Translations under genes and position numbers: made by a program
Shown: in pieces, positions 6,620 to 15,842 of the stretch
Layout: the number at the start of each line of letters is the position of its first letter
Position numbering within the stretch: the stretch's first letter is position 1
Source: Emticicia sp040253585
Lineage (GTDB): Bacteria > Bacteroidota > Bacteroidia > Cytophagales > Spirosomataceae
Length of the DNA: 64,000 bases
Direction: 5' to 3'
Assembly (NCBI RefSeq): GCF_040253585.1
Contig: NZ_JBELAU010000019.1
Span: forward strand, 1 to 64,000
The notes under the pieces: model-generated
What the model saw: the letters and a program-made list of their open reading frames with translations, nothing else
Database searches by the model: none
Told to the model about the DNA's origin: nothing

Positions 6620-8317
6620 ATGAACTCAGAAATTCTTGGCGTAGTGCTAATGTTTGTGCTAACATTGGCCATCGCTTTACCTTTAGGAAGATACATCGGC
6701 AAGGTTTTCAACTACGAAAAAACTTGGTTAGATACAATCTTCAATCCGATTGATAAATTATTCTTCAAGCTAAGTGGCATCAATGAATCGCAAGAAATGA
6801 ACTGGAAACAGCATTTAGCTGCTTTACTTAGCATCAATGCCGCATGGTTTTTATTATCAATGATAGTGTTGACCAATATGGCTTGGCTACCACTAAATCC
6901 AGACAACAACCCATCAATGAGTGGCGATTTAGCCTTTAATACCGCCATTAGTTTTATCTGTAACACCAACTTACAGCACTACTCAGGCGAAAGCGGAATG
7001 TCATATTTAGGTCAACTCGTATTGATGTTGTGGCAGTTTCTGAGTGCTGGTACGGGTATTGCCATTGCTGCGGTTGTATTCGTAGCAATGAAAGAACGCA
7101 CAACCGATAAATTGGGTAATTTCTACTCATATTTTGTGCGTAGTTGCACTCGTATTTTATTTCCGATTGCGGTTGTGGTTGCCACAGTGATGGTATTCAA
7201 TGGTATGCCAATGACTTTTGAAGGAAAAGATACCATGACCACCCTGCAAGGCGATACCGTACAGGTGAGCCGTGGGCCAGTGGCAGCTTTTACGACTATC
7301 AAGCACTTGGGTACAAATGGTGGTGGTTTTTTAGGAGTAAATTCGGCACATCCGTTCGAGAATCCGAGTTATTTTACCAACATCGTCGAAATGATTACTC
7401 AGATGCTCATTCCATTTGCATTGATATTTGCGTTGGGCTATGTAATTAATCGGAAGAAACTTTCTTGGATGATTTTTGGAGTAATGACCATCGGATTTAC
7501 GCTCTTAGTTGTGCCAACGATTATCTCGGAAATGAATGGAAATCCTGCCATTACTCGAATGGGAGTCAGCCAAAATCTCGGAAGCATGGAAGGTAAAGAA
7601 ATCAGATTTGGCTCACCAGCTTCCGCTTATTGGAGCATCGCAACAACAGTAATTTCTACGGGAAGCGTCAATGCTATGCACGATAGTTTCACGCCTTTGA
7701 GTGGCATGAATCAACTATTGGCCATGATGATAAATGCTTTTTATGGCGGTTGTGGCGTTGGAATGCTCAATTTTTATGTATTCATCATTTTGGCGGTGTT
7801 TATCAGTGGCTTGATGGTAGGTAGAACTCCCGAGTTTTTGGGCAAGAAAATCGAAGCCAAAGAAATGAAAATAGCAATGGTAATTGCTCTGCTTCATCCG
7901 TTTTTGATTTTGGTTGGGACTGCCATCGCCAGTTATTTATACACTCATAATCCTGCTGAATATGCAGGTTGGTTGAGTAATCCAAACAATCACGGTTTTA
8001 GTCAAATGTTGTATGAATTTACTTCTTCAAGTGCCAATAATGGTAGTGGTTTTGAAGGTTTGGGCGATAATACACCTTTCTGGAATATTGCCTGTGGAAT
8101 AGTGATGCTTTTGGGGCGTTTTCTGCCAATCATCGGGCCAGTGGCCATTGCTGGTATTTTAGCCAGCAAAAAATATACTCCCGAAAGCAACGGTACACTC
8201 AAAACCGATACAATGACTTTTGGTCTGATGGTCTTTGCGGTCATTGCCATTGTGGCGGCTTTATCATTCTTTCCAGCTTTGGCGTTGGGGCCAATCGCTG
8301 AATATTTCCTACTCTAA
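6620..8317 (+). CDS. kdpA: potassium-transporting ATPase subunit KdpA (K+ channel-like subunit)
   Basis: A 565-residue polytopic membrane protein of normal KdpA length with about ten membrane spans. KdpA binds and conducts K+ through four pseudo-symmetric channel-like selectivity filters. The hallmark GTNGGGFLGVNSAHPFENP segment is present near residue 230, and a further filter-like region (SSANNGSGFEGLG) near 472. It forms KdpFABC with the following genes. A 108-bp spacer before kdpB, longer than other gaps in the operon, contains a TTAATCATTA-type repeat. Confidence 0.98.
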   Translation: MNSEILGVVLMFVLTLAIALPLGRYIGKVFNYEKTWLDTIFNPIDKLFFKLSGINESQEMNWKQHLAALLSINAAWFLLSMIVLTNMAWLPLNPDNNPSMSGDLAFNTAISFICNTNLQHYSGESGMSYLGQLVLMLWQFLSAGTGIAIAAVVFVAMKERTTDKLGNFYSYFVRSCTRILFPIAVVVATVMVFNGMPMTFEGKDTMTTLQGDTVQVSRGPVAAFTTIKHLGTNGGGFLGVNSAHPFENPSYFTNIVEMITQMLIPFALIFALGYVINRKKLSWMIFGVMTIGFTLLVVPTIISEMNGNPAITRMGVSQNLGSMEGKEIRFGSPASAYWSIATTVISTGSVNAMHDSFTPLSGMNQLLAMMINAFYGGCGVGMLNFYVFIILAVFISGLMVGRTPEFLGKKIEAKEMKIAMVIALLHPFLILVGTAIASYLYTHNPAEYAGWLSNPNNHGFSQMLYEFTSSSANNGSGFEGLGDNTPFWNIACGIVMLLGRFLPIIGPVAIAGILASKKYTPESNGTLKTDTMTFGLMVFAVIAIVAALSFFPALALGPIAEYFLL

Positions 8318-8425
8318 AATTTAATAAACTTGTTGAATGGGAATAATTGAAAATTTCTCAAATCGCTTACTACAAGTGTTTTATGTAATTAAGCATTCAA
8401 CATTTAACATTAATCATTACCTAAA

Positions 8426-10435
8426 ATGTCAGCTAATAATCAATCAATATTTCAAAAAGACTTGATGCAAGAAGCCATCAAACAGTCTTTTGTAAAACTA
8501 AATCCAAAAATCATGTTTCGTAATCCTGTGATGTTCACAGTCGAAATCGGAACGGCAGTAATGTTTTTTGTGTGTGCTTGGATTCTCGCAGGCGAGCAGT
8601 CGCAAGGTAGTTTTGCTTATAATTTCATGGTGTTCATTGTTTTGTTTCTTACCTTACTATTTGCCAATTTTGCCGAAGCAATCGCCGAAGCAAGAGGTAA
8701 AGCCCAAGCCGATAGTTTAAGAAAAACAAGAGAAGAAACCCCCGCAAGGCTCGAAAATGGACAAGTTATTTCATCGGCAAAATTGAAAAAAGGAGATGTT
8801 TTTGTCTGCGAAGCGGGCGAAATAATTGCTTCCGATGGTGAAATTATCGAAGGACTTGCCACGATTGATGAAAGTGCTATTACGGGCGAGTCGGCTCCAG
8901 TAATCAGAGAAGCAGGTGGTGATAAAAGTTCAGTAACGGGCGGAACTAAGGTTTTATCAGATAAAATAAAAGTACAGGTAACGACCGAGCAAGGCGAAAG
9001 TTTTCTTGATAAAATGATTGCTTTGGTCGAAGGGGCGTCTCGCCAAAAAACACCGAATGAAATTGCCTTGACTATTCTATTGGCAGGATTTACGCTCGTT
9101 TTCATCATCGTTACGGTCACACTCAAGCCATTTGCCGATTTTGCCAAAACGCCTATCACGATTGCGGCTTTTATTTCATTATTTGTCTGCTTAATTCCAA
9201 CCACGATTGGTGGCTTATTATCGGCCATCGGAATTGCAGGAATGGACAGGGCTTTAAGAGCAAACGTAATCACAAAAAGTGGTAAAGCCGTAGAAACAGC
9301 GGGCGATATTGATGTGCTTTTGTTGGATAAAACAGGTACAATTACGATTGGAAATAGAAAAGCAACGAAGTTTTATCCATTTGATATTGACGAAAATGAA
9401 TTCATCAAAGCGGCAGTATTAAGCTCAATGGCCGACGAAACCCCCGAAGGAAAATCTATCATCGAATTGGCGGGTGTGAATCCTGCGAGTTATCAAATAC
9501 AAAATCCGACTTTTATTAAATTTACTGCCGAAACTCGTTGTTCGGGCGTTGATTTTGATGGAAATCGTATCAGAAAAGGTGCTTCAGATGCTATTAAAGG
9601 CATTGCCGAAAGAGCAGGAAATGTTTACCCGAAAGGCGTACAAGAGTGCGTGAAAGTTATTTCAAGTAATGGCGGAACACCTTTGGTAGTAGCCAAAAAC
9701 GAAAAAGTAATTGGGGTGATTGAACTCCAAGACATCATTAAAACGGGCATTAGCGAACGTTTTGAACGCCTCCGCAAGATGGGAATCAAGACCGTAATGG
9801 TAACGGGCGATAATCCACTCACCGCAAAATTCATCGCCGAAAAAGCAGGGGTGGATGATTACATTGCCGAAGCCAAGCCCGAAGATAAAATGAATTATAT
9901 CAAAAAAGAGCAATCGGAAGGTAGATTGGTGGCCATGATGGGTGACGGTACAAACGATGCCCCAGCTTTAGCCCAAGCCGATGTAGGCGTGGCCATGAAT
10001 AGCGGAACACAAGCCGCCAAAGAAGCAGGAAACATGGTCGATTTAGACAATGACCCAACCAAATTAATCGAAGTAGTTGAAATTGGTAAACAATTATTGA
10101 TGACTCGTGGAACGCTGACTACTTTTAGTATTGCAAACGATATTGCCAAGTATTTTGCCATTATTCCAGCCTTGTTTATTGTGGCTATTCCAGCTTTGCA
10201 AGGTCTCAATATCATGCACTTGCACAGCCCAGAAAGTGCCATTTTATCGGCAGTGATTTTCAATGCAATTATTATCCCGATGCTTATTCCGTTGGCATTG
10301 AAAGGTGTTGAGTATAAGCCAATTGGAGCAAGTGCTTTACTCCGTCGTAATCTTCTGATTTATGGCTTGGGTGGAGTCATTATCCCATTCGTAGGTATCA
10401 AAATTATTGACGTTGTAGTAGCAATGTTTATTTAA
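8426..10435 (+). CDS. kdpB: potassium-transporting P-type ATPase subunit KdpB
   Basis: A 669-residue P-type ATPase. The actuator-domain TGES motif lies near residue 153, the phosphorylated Asp301 is in DKTGTIT, and the GDGTNDAPALAQADVGVAM hinge motif follows near 508. KdpB hydrolyses ATP to drive K+ uptake through KdpA. The sequence is full length and intact. A large open frame on the opposite strand here is only a coding shadow. Confidence 0.98.
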   Translation: MSANNQSIFQKDLMQEAIKQSFVKLNPKIMFRNPVMFTVEIGTAVMFFVCAWILAGEQSQGSFAYNFMVFIVLFLTLLFANFAEAIAEARGKAQADSLRKTREETPARLENGQVISSAKLKKGDVFVCEAGEIIASDGEIIEGLATIDESAITGESAPVIREAGGDKSSVTGGTKVLSDKIKVQVTTEQGESFLDKMIALVEGASRQKTPNEIALTILLAGFTLVFIIVTVTLKPFADFAKTPITIAAFISLFVCLIPTTIGGLLSAIGIAGMDRALRANVITKSGKAVETAGDIDVLLLDKTGTITIGNRKATKFYPFDIDENEFIKAAVLSSMADETPEGKSIIELAGVNPASYQIQNPTFIKFTAETRCSGVDFDGNRIRKGASDAIKGIAERAGNVYPKGVQECVKVISSNGGTPLVVAKNEKVIGVIELQDIIKTGISERFERLRKMGIKTVMVTGDNPLTAKFIAEKAGVDDYIAEAKPEDKMNYIKKEQSEGRLVAMMGDGTNDAPALAQADVGVAMNSGTQAAKEAGNMVDLDNDPTKLIEVVEIGKQLLMTRGTLTTFSIANDIAKYFAIIPALFIVAIPALQGLNIMHLHSPESAILSAVIFNAIIIPMLIPLALKGVEYKPIGASALLRRNLLIYGLGGVIIPFVGIKIIDVVVAMFI

Positions 10436-10455
10436 AATCTTAAATTTTAGAAATC

Positions 10456-11019
10456 ATGAACGTATATATTTTTTCAGCTTTCCGTCTAACAATCGTAAGT
10501 TTATTGTTTTTTGTCGGAATCTATTCAGCTATCGTTTTTGGGATTGCTCAGTTTGCTCCCAATCATGGCAAAGGAGAAATTATTTCTCAAAACAACAAAA
10601 CATATTATGCCAATATTGGCCAATCTTTCACCGATGATAAGTATTTTCAATCTCGTCCGTCGGCGGTGGCTTATAATGCCGCAGGAAGTGCAGGAAGTAA
10701 TAAAGCACCTTCAAACCCAGATTATTTGAAGGAAGTTCAAGCCCGAATTGATACATTTTTGGTGCATAATCCTGGTGTACAAAAATCAGAAATTCCTTCC
10801 GATATTGTCACAGCAAGCGGAAGTGGTTTAGACCCAAATATTTCGGTACAAGCTGCAACGATTCAAATCAAACGAATTGCAAAAATCAGAGGAATTGCCG
10901 AGGCTAATCTCAAGCAATTGATTATTTCAAACACCGAATCGCCATTACTTGGATTCTTAGGCCCTGAAAAAATCAATGTTTTAAAGTTAAATTTGGCACT
11001 TGATGAGTTAAAGAATTAA
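10456..11019 (+). CDS. kdpC: potassium-transporting ATPase subunit KdpC
   Basis: 187 residues with one N-terminal membrane anchor (about 8-33) and a periplasmic domain. The KdpC signature is visible in the GQSFTDDKYFQSRPSA stretch and in the NPD..ASGSGLDP motif. KdpC stabilises the complex and raises K+ affinity. It follows kdpB by 20 bases. Confidence 0.96.
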   Translation: MNVYIFSAFRLTIVSLLFFVGIYSAIVFGIAQFAPNHGKGEIISQNNKTYYANIGQSFTDDKYFQSRPSAVAYNAAGSAGSNKAPSNPDYLKEVQARIDTFLVHNPGVQKSEIPSDIVTASGSGLDPNISVQAATIQIKRIAKIRGIAEANLKQLIISNTESPLLGFLGPEKINVLKLNLALDELKN

Positions 11020-11048
11020 GTTTTATCACAAATCCAACTATAAAATCA

Positions 11049-12137
11049 ATGAATTATTCGAAAATTAAATTATTTGTGCTGTTTTGTCTGATGGCATTTA
11101 ATAATTCCCTTTACGCACAAAAAGATAGTACAAAACCTAATCTGGTAATCAATGCTTACTTAGAAACTTACTATACTTTTGTGGCTAATCAAGCCAGCCA
11201 CACACGCCCGAGTTTTATTTATTCACACAACCGCAGCAATGAAGTCAATATCAATTTAGGATTTATCAAAGCGGCCTATCAAAACGATGCTCTGAGAGCA
11301 AATTTGAGTATTGCCACGGGAACTTACATGAATGCCAATTATGCTGCCGAAGTAGGCGTTTTGAAGAACATCTATGAGGCGAATGTGGGGGTAAAAGTAG
11401 CCAAAAACAATAATTTATGGCTGGATATGGGCGTAATGCCCTCGCATATTGGCTTTGAAAGTGCCATCAGTAAAGATTGTGGGAATCTTACCAGAAGTCT
11501 GATGGCCGATAATTCACCTTACTTTGAAACTGGGGCAAAACTTTCTTATACTTCCCGAAATGAAAAATGGTTCTTTGCGGGTTTGGTGCTAAATGGCTGG
11601 CAGAGAATACAGTTAGTTGATGGAAATAATCAACCTGCTTTTGGACATCAAATAACTTATAGACCCAATGCAAAACTAACGCTCAATAGTAGCTCATATC
11701 TCGGAAGCGACAAGCCAGATAGTGTGAAACAAATGAGGTATTTTCATAATTTTTATGCCATCTATCAAGCAACTGATAAAATCGGATTTACTGTCGGGCT
11801 TGACTATGGCGTAGAGCAAAAACAAAAGGGTAGTAGCCGATATAATACTTGGTATAGTTCTATTCTGATTTGCCGAGTAACACCTAACTCAAAATCTGCT
11901 ATTGCAGCAAGAATCGAGCATTATAATGATAAAAATGGCGTAATTATAGCAACAAACACCCAAAATGGTTTCCAGACTTGGGGATATTCGTTAAACTATG
12001 ATTATAAAATAAATGAAAATTTGTTGTGGCGAGTAGAAGCCCGAACTTTCAGAAGCAAAGACATGATTTTTATGCGTGATAATCGACCACAAAACTCCAA
12101 TGTGTTTTTAACTACCTCGTTTGCCATAGCTCTATAA
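11049..12137 (+). CDS. outer-membrane beta-barrel (porin-like) protein in the kdp operon
   Basis: 362 residues with a signal peptide (about 1-24, ending SLYAQ) followed by alternating, aromatic-rich beta strands typical of a Bacteroidota porin-like barrel of the OmpL/BBP2 type. It ends in an aromatic strand (TTSFAIAL). It is embedded between kdpC and kdpD with 29- and 23-base spacers, so it is likely co-expressed and may supply K+ across the outer membrane during starvation. That role is inferred from context only. Confidence 0.8.
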   Translation: MNYSKIKLFVLFCLMAFNNSLYAQKDSTKPNLVINAYLETYYTFVANQASHTRPSFIYSHNRSNEVNINLGFIKAAYQNDALRANLSIATGTYMNANYAAEVGVLKNIYEANVGVKVAKNNNLWLDMGVMPSHIGFESAISKDCGNLTRSLMADNSPYFETGAKLSYTSRNEKWFFAGLVLNGWQRIQLVDGNNQPAFGHQITYRPNAKLTLNSSSYLGSDKPDSVKQMRYFHNFYAIYQATDKIGFTVGLDYGVEQKQKGSSRYNTWYSSILICRVTPNSKSAIAARIEHYNDKNGVIIATNTQNGFQTWGYSLNYDYKINENLLWRVEARTFRSKDMIFMRDNRPQNSNVFLTTSFAIAL

Positions 12138-12160
12138 ATTGTTTTTTAACAAAATTACTG

Positions 12161-13285
12161 ATGGAAGAAACCAAAAAATCTGCCCAAGAATTTCTCAATT
12201 TAATCAAGAAATCGAAGCGGGGGAAATTCAAAGTGTATATCGGAATGAGTGCGGGCGTAGGAAAAACCTACCGAATGTTGCAGGAATCACACACGCTTTT
12301 GAAGAATGGCATTGATGTGAAAATTGGTTTCATCGAAACGCACAACCGCAAAGAAACACACGATTTACTGGCAGGCTTACCGCTTATTCCACGCAGAAAA
12401 CTATTTTATAAAGGTAAAGAACTGGAAGAAATGGATGTTTCGGCCGTAATCAATGCCCGTCCAGAAGTCGTGATTGTTGACGAATTGGCACATACCAATA
12501 TCGAAGGTAGCAAAAACGAGAAACGATGGCAAGATGTGCTTGAAATTTTGGAAGCAGGAATCAGCGTTATTTCGGCGTTGAATATTCAGCACATCGAGAG
12601 CCTCAACGAAGAAGTGAAAACCATCACGGGCATCGAAGTAAAAGAGCGAGTTCCCGATAGCATTATTGCCCAAGCTGATGAAGTAGTAAACATTGATCTC
12701 ACGGCCGACGAACTTATCACTCGCTTAAAAGAAGGGAAAATTTATCAGCCCGATAAAGTAGAAATGGCCCTAAAAAACTTCTTTAAGAGTGAGCATATTT
12801 TGCAGCTTCGTGAGTTGGCACTGAAAGAAGTAGCCTCGCAAGTTGAGCGAAAAGTTGAGTCCGAAATTACCAAAGTCAATACTATCAAACACGAGCGTTT
12901 TTTGGCTTGTATTAGCAGCAATGCTAATACGGCCAAGACCGTCATTCGTAAAACTGCTCGCTTGGCTAATTATTACAATAGTAAGTGGTTTGTGCTATAT
13001 GTGCAGACACCCAAAGAGTCGGCCGATAAAATTCCGTTGGATAAACAACGGCATCTCATAAATCATTTTAAATTAGCCACCGAATTGGGAGCAGAAATCA
13101 TCAAAGTTGAAAACTCTGAAATCGTAAAGGCAATTATGCAGCAAGCCGAAGAACGTAAAATTTCAACGATTTGTATTGGAAAACCGCATTTTAGCTTAAT
13201 TAAAATCATTTTAGCAACTAATGTTTTCAACGAACTCCTTAAAAAACTCTCCAGTAGCGATATTGACCTTGTAATACTAAGCTAA
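12161..13285 (+). CDS. kdpD: KdpD sensor protein lacking membrane and kinase domains
   Basis: 374 residues that match only the cytoplasmic N-terminal half of KdpD: the KdpD domain with Walker A GMSAGVGKTYRML (about 29-41) and Walker B-like VIVDELAHTN, then a universal-stress-protein domain (about 235-374). The four-helix membrane segment, HisKA and HATPase domains of full KdpD (about 900 residues) are absent. The stop codon overlaps the next start (TAATG), where a separate histidine kinase begins. This looks like a split system, not a truncation, because both parts are intact and translationally coupled. Confidence 0.9.
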   Translation: MEETKKSAQEFLNLIKKSKRGKFKVYIGMSAGVGKTYRMLQESHTLLKNGIDVKIGFIETHNRKETHDLLAGLPLIPRRKLFYKGKELEEMDVSAVINARPEVVIVDELAHTNIEGSKNEKRWQDVLEILEAGISVISALNIQHIESLNEEVKTITGIEVKERVPDSIIAQADEVVNIDLTADELITRLKEGKIYQPDKVEMALKNFFKSEHILQLRELALKEVASQVERKVESEITKVNTIKHERFLACISSNANTAKTVIRKTARLANYYNSKWFVLYVQTPKESADKIPLDKQRHLINHFKLATELGAEIIKVENSEIVKAIMQQAEERKISTICIGKPHFSLIKIILATNVFNELLKKLSSSDIDLVILS

Positions 13286-15048
13286 TGAAAATCAAACATA
13301 AACTCATTTCGGGTATTGGACTTTTATTTTTAATGATAACCCTACTTACAGTTATCGGGTCGGTGTTTATTCATAAATTATCGACCGAAACTAAGAATAT
13401 TTTAGTGGCAAATTATAACACCATCGACTACTCCCGAAATATGCTCATCGCACTCAACGGAAACGTTTTTTCTGAAAAAGAACTAAAGTTTTTTGAAGAA
13501 AATCTAAGGAAACAGCAAAGTAATGTGACAGAAGTAGGAGAGAAGGAACTCACCGATAAACTAAGCAATGATTTTGAGCAACTAAAGAAAAACAATGTTG
13601 ATTCTGAAATAATCCGAACAATCCGAAGCGATATTTCTGACATAATATTGCTCAATATGCAAGCCATCCAACGCAAAAGTAGTATCGCTGAGAGAACCTC
13701 AGATAGTGCCATTGCTTGGATTGGGCTTATCGGTGCTTTTTGTTTCTTAATCGCCTTTACGCTTTTGGTGAATTTACCTAATAATATCGCTAATCCAATT
13801 TCCGAACTGACCAAGAGTATCAAGCAAATTGCTTCCGAAAATTATTCAGAACGAGTGCATTTTGAGGGCCACAATGAGTTTGGCGATTTGGCGAAGTCGT
13901 TTAATACGATGGCTCAAAAACTCGAAGAATACAAGGCTGGAAACATCGAAAAACTATTGATGGAAAAGAAGCGTACTGAAACCCTCATCAATAATATGCG
14001 AGAGCCAGTAATTGGTTTAGATGAAGCCAATAACGTAATCTTTATGAATAATAATGCCTTGAAAATCACAGGGTTGAAGCCCGAAGATGTGCTAAATAAG
14101 CCTGTTCAAGAGATTGCAACTAATAATGATTTGGTTCGGACACTCACCAAAGATTTATTCATCAATGCAGATAATAGCATTATACATAAAATTGAACCTA
14201 TAAAAATCTATGCCGACAATAAAGAAAGTTATTTTGAAAAGGAACTGATTCCAATAAATATCATTCCGACTGGCGAAGAGCATGAAAAAAGCATAGGGAA
14301 TGTGATTTTGTTGCAGAATATCACCGAATACAAAGAACTGGACTTCGCCAAAACTAACTTTATCGCTACGGTTTCGCACGAATTCAAAACGCCAATTTCA
14401 TCAATCAAAATGAGTGTGCAACTCTTAGAAAACAATCAAATTGGTCCATTGAATGCAGAACAAAAAGATTTGATTGACAGCATCAAAGACGATACAAATC
14501 GCTTACTGAGAATAACGAGCGAGTTGCTAAATGTTACCCAAGTCGAGAGTGGAAGTATTCAATTAAATCTTTTACCGACCAATACGCAAGAAATGCTGAA
14601 TTATGCCATTAGTGCGAATAAAAATGCGGCTGAACAAAAGCAAATTGAACTTCGTACCAGTACGCAGACGCCCGCACCAGAAGTTTTTGTTGACAGCGAA
14701 AAAACCGCTTGGGTACTAACTAACCTGATTTCAAATGCCATTCGCTATTCTTACGAACACTCGATTATTAATATCAGTATTTCTTCCGATAAAGATAGCG
14801 TCAAATTTTCAATCATTGATTCTGGACAGGGCATTGCTCCACAATATTTATCCAAAATCTTTGACCGATACTTCAGAATTCCTGGCACACAAAAAGAAGG
14901 AACTGGTTTGGGGCTGAGCATCAGCAAAGAATTTATCGAAGCTCAAGGCGGCAAAATTGAAGTGGAAAGCGAATTTGGAAAAGGAAGCAAATTTTCGGTT
15001 ATTTTGCCACTCCATGAAGCAGTTACTGAACCGACTTATTTGAGCTAA
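13285..15048 (+). CDS. membrane sensor histidine kinase of the kdp operon
   Basis: 587 residues: membrane helix about 8-29, an extracytoplasmic four-helix-like segment about 30-140, membrane helix about 142-167, HAMP about 168-220, PAS about 228-345, HisKA with phospho-acceptor His365 in VSHEFKTP, and HATPase_c (N box NLISNAIRYS, G boxes DSGQGI and GTGLGLSISKEF). It overlaps the truncated kdpD gene by one base and completes the module. It probably phosphorylates the NtrC-type regulator encoded at the other end. The input fold differs from classical KdpD and resembles HAMP/PAS kinases. Confidence 0.92.
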   Translation: MKIKHKLISGIGLLFLMITLLTVIGSVFIHKLSTETKNILVANYNTIDYSRNMLIALNGNVFSEKELKFFEENLRKQQSNVTEVGEKELTDKLSNDFEQLKKNNVDSEIIRTIRSDISDIILLNMQAIQRKSSIAERTSDSAIAWIGLIGAFCFLIAFTLLVNLPNNIANPISELTKSIKQIASENYSERVHFEGHNEFGDLAKSFNTMAQKLEEYKAGNIEKLLMEKKRTETLINNMREPVIGLDEANNVIFMNNNALKITGLKPEDVLNKPVQEIATNNDLVRTLTKDLFINADNSIIHKIEPIKIYADNKESYFEKELIPINIIPTGEEHEKSIGNVILLQNITEYKELDFAKTNFIATVSHEFKTPISSIKMSVQLLENNQIGPLNAEQKDLIDSIKDDTNRLLRITSELLNVTQVESGSIQLNLLPTNTQEMLNYAISANKNAAEQKQIELRTSTQTPAPEVFVDSEKTAWVLTNLISNAIRYSYEHSIINISISSDKDSVKFSIIDSGQGIAPQYLSKIFDRYFRIPGTQKEGTGLGLSISKEFIEAQGGKIEVESEFGKGSKFSVILPLHEAVTEPTYLS

Positions 15049-15117
15049 TGCATTGATATTTGAAAGAAAAATCGAGGAATTGTAGTAGCTATTTTATCTG
15101 AAAGTACCAAAAGTTAA

Positions 15118-15148
15118 TTTGATTTCACTTAGAATATGTATATTTTTG
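15118..15148 (+). promoter_or_regulatory. promoter of the Uma2 gene
   Basis: TTTG at 15118-15121, 19 nt spacer, TATTTTTG at 15141-15148: an exact Bacteroidota -33/-7 match. Start site near 15155, giving a roughly 12-base leader. Confidence 0.8.
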
Positions 15149-15166
15149 AGTATTAAACATTACAAA

Positions 15167-15787
15167 ATGAGTGCAGCAGAGAAAATTCAGAAAAAATATA
15201 TTTCGGTAGAAGAATATTTTGAAATGGAAAAACATAGTGAAATTCGCCATGAATACTACGATGGTGAAGTCTTTGCTATGGCAGGAACTTCTATAAATCA
15301 CAATAGAATATTACAGAATCTTTCCGGTGTTTTACGCCCGATATTTCGCCCAAGAGGCTGTGAAGTTTTGCTTGAAAGTGTTAAGTTGGAAGCAATCAAG
15401 CATTTTTATTATCCGTATCCAGACTTGATGCTCACTTGCGATGCTGAGGATATGGATGCAGAATATATCATCAAAAAGCCAACACTGATTATTGAAGTTT
15501 TATCAAAATCATCAGTTTTGAATGATAGAGTTGCTAAGCTAAGACGCTACAAAAATATTCCATCACTTCAATATTACTTGATAGTTTCACAGTACGAATT
15601 TTTGGTAGAATCATATAGTCGTGTTGATGACTCTTCTTCTTGGTTGTATGATGTTTATGAAGACCAAAACGCCATCATTAATTTTCCTAAACTGGACTTC
15701 AAGCTACCTCTCTTAGATATTTATGAAGGAATAAAGATGCGAGAAGAAGACAAGGAAAAAGATGAAGATTACATGTTAAAGGAATGA
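15167..15787 (+). CDS. Uma2 family (DUF820) restriction-endonuclease-fold protein
   Basis: 206 residues from the ATG at 15167. The Uma2 pattern is clear: VEEYFEMEKHSEIRHEYYDG at the start, then YPDLMLTC and IIEVLSKSS supplying the acidic PD-(D/E)xK-like residues. The biological role of Uma2 proteins is not established. This copy ends in a charged E/K/D-rich tail and is one of four in the window, the only one on the plus strand. It has its own consensus promoter. Confidence 0.88.
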   Translation: MSAAEKIQKKYISVEEYFEMEKHSEIRHEYYDGEVFAMAGTSINHNRILQNLSGVLRPIFRPRGCEVLLESVKLEAIKHFYYPYPDLMLTCDAEDMDAEYIIKKPTLIIEVLSKSSVLNDRVAKLRRYKNIPSLQYYLIVSQYEFLVESYSRVDDSSSWLYDVYEDQNAIINFPKLDFKLPLLDIYEGIKMREEDKEKDEDYMLKE

Positions 15788-15806
15788 TTCTTAATCTATA
15801 TTTATA

Positions 15807-15842
15807 GTCCCTCCCCATCCGGGAGGGATTTAGGGAGGGGCT
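15807..15842 (+). repeat. G/C-rich palindromic element, intergenic copy
   Basis: CTCCCCATCCGGGAGGG followed by TTTAGGGAGGGGCT, between the convergent Uma2 and pseI genes. It shares the CCCCATC-GGG(A)GG-TTAGGG(A)GGGCT layout with the copies at 18569-18675 and 59691-59718. It may also end transcription. Confidence 0.7.

Noticed and set aside
8617..9273. 218-residue open frame antisense to kdpB
   Set aside because: It is the reverse-strand shadow of an intact, well-conserved P-type ATPase; its composition is low-complexity Ser/Ala/Ile and there is no promoter or family match.
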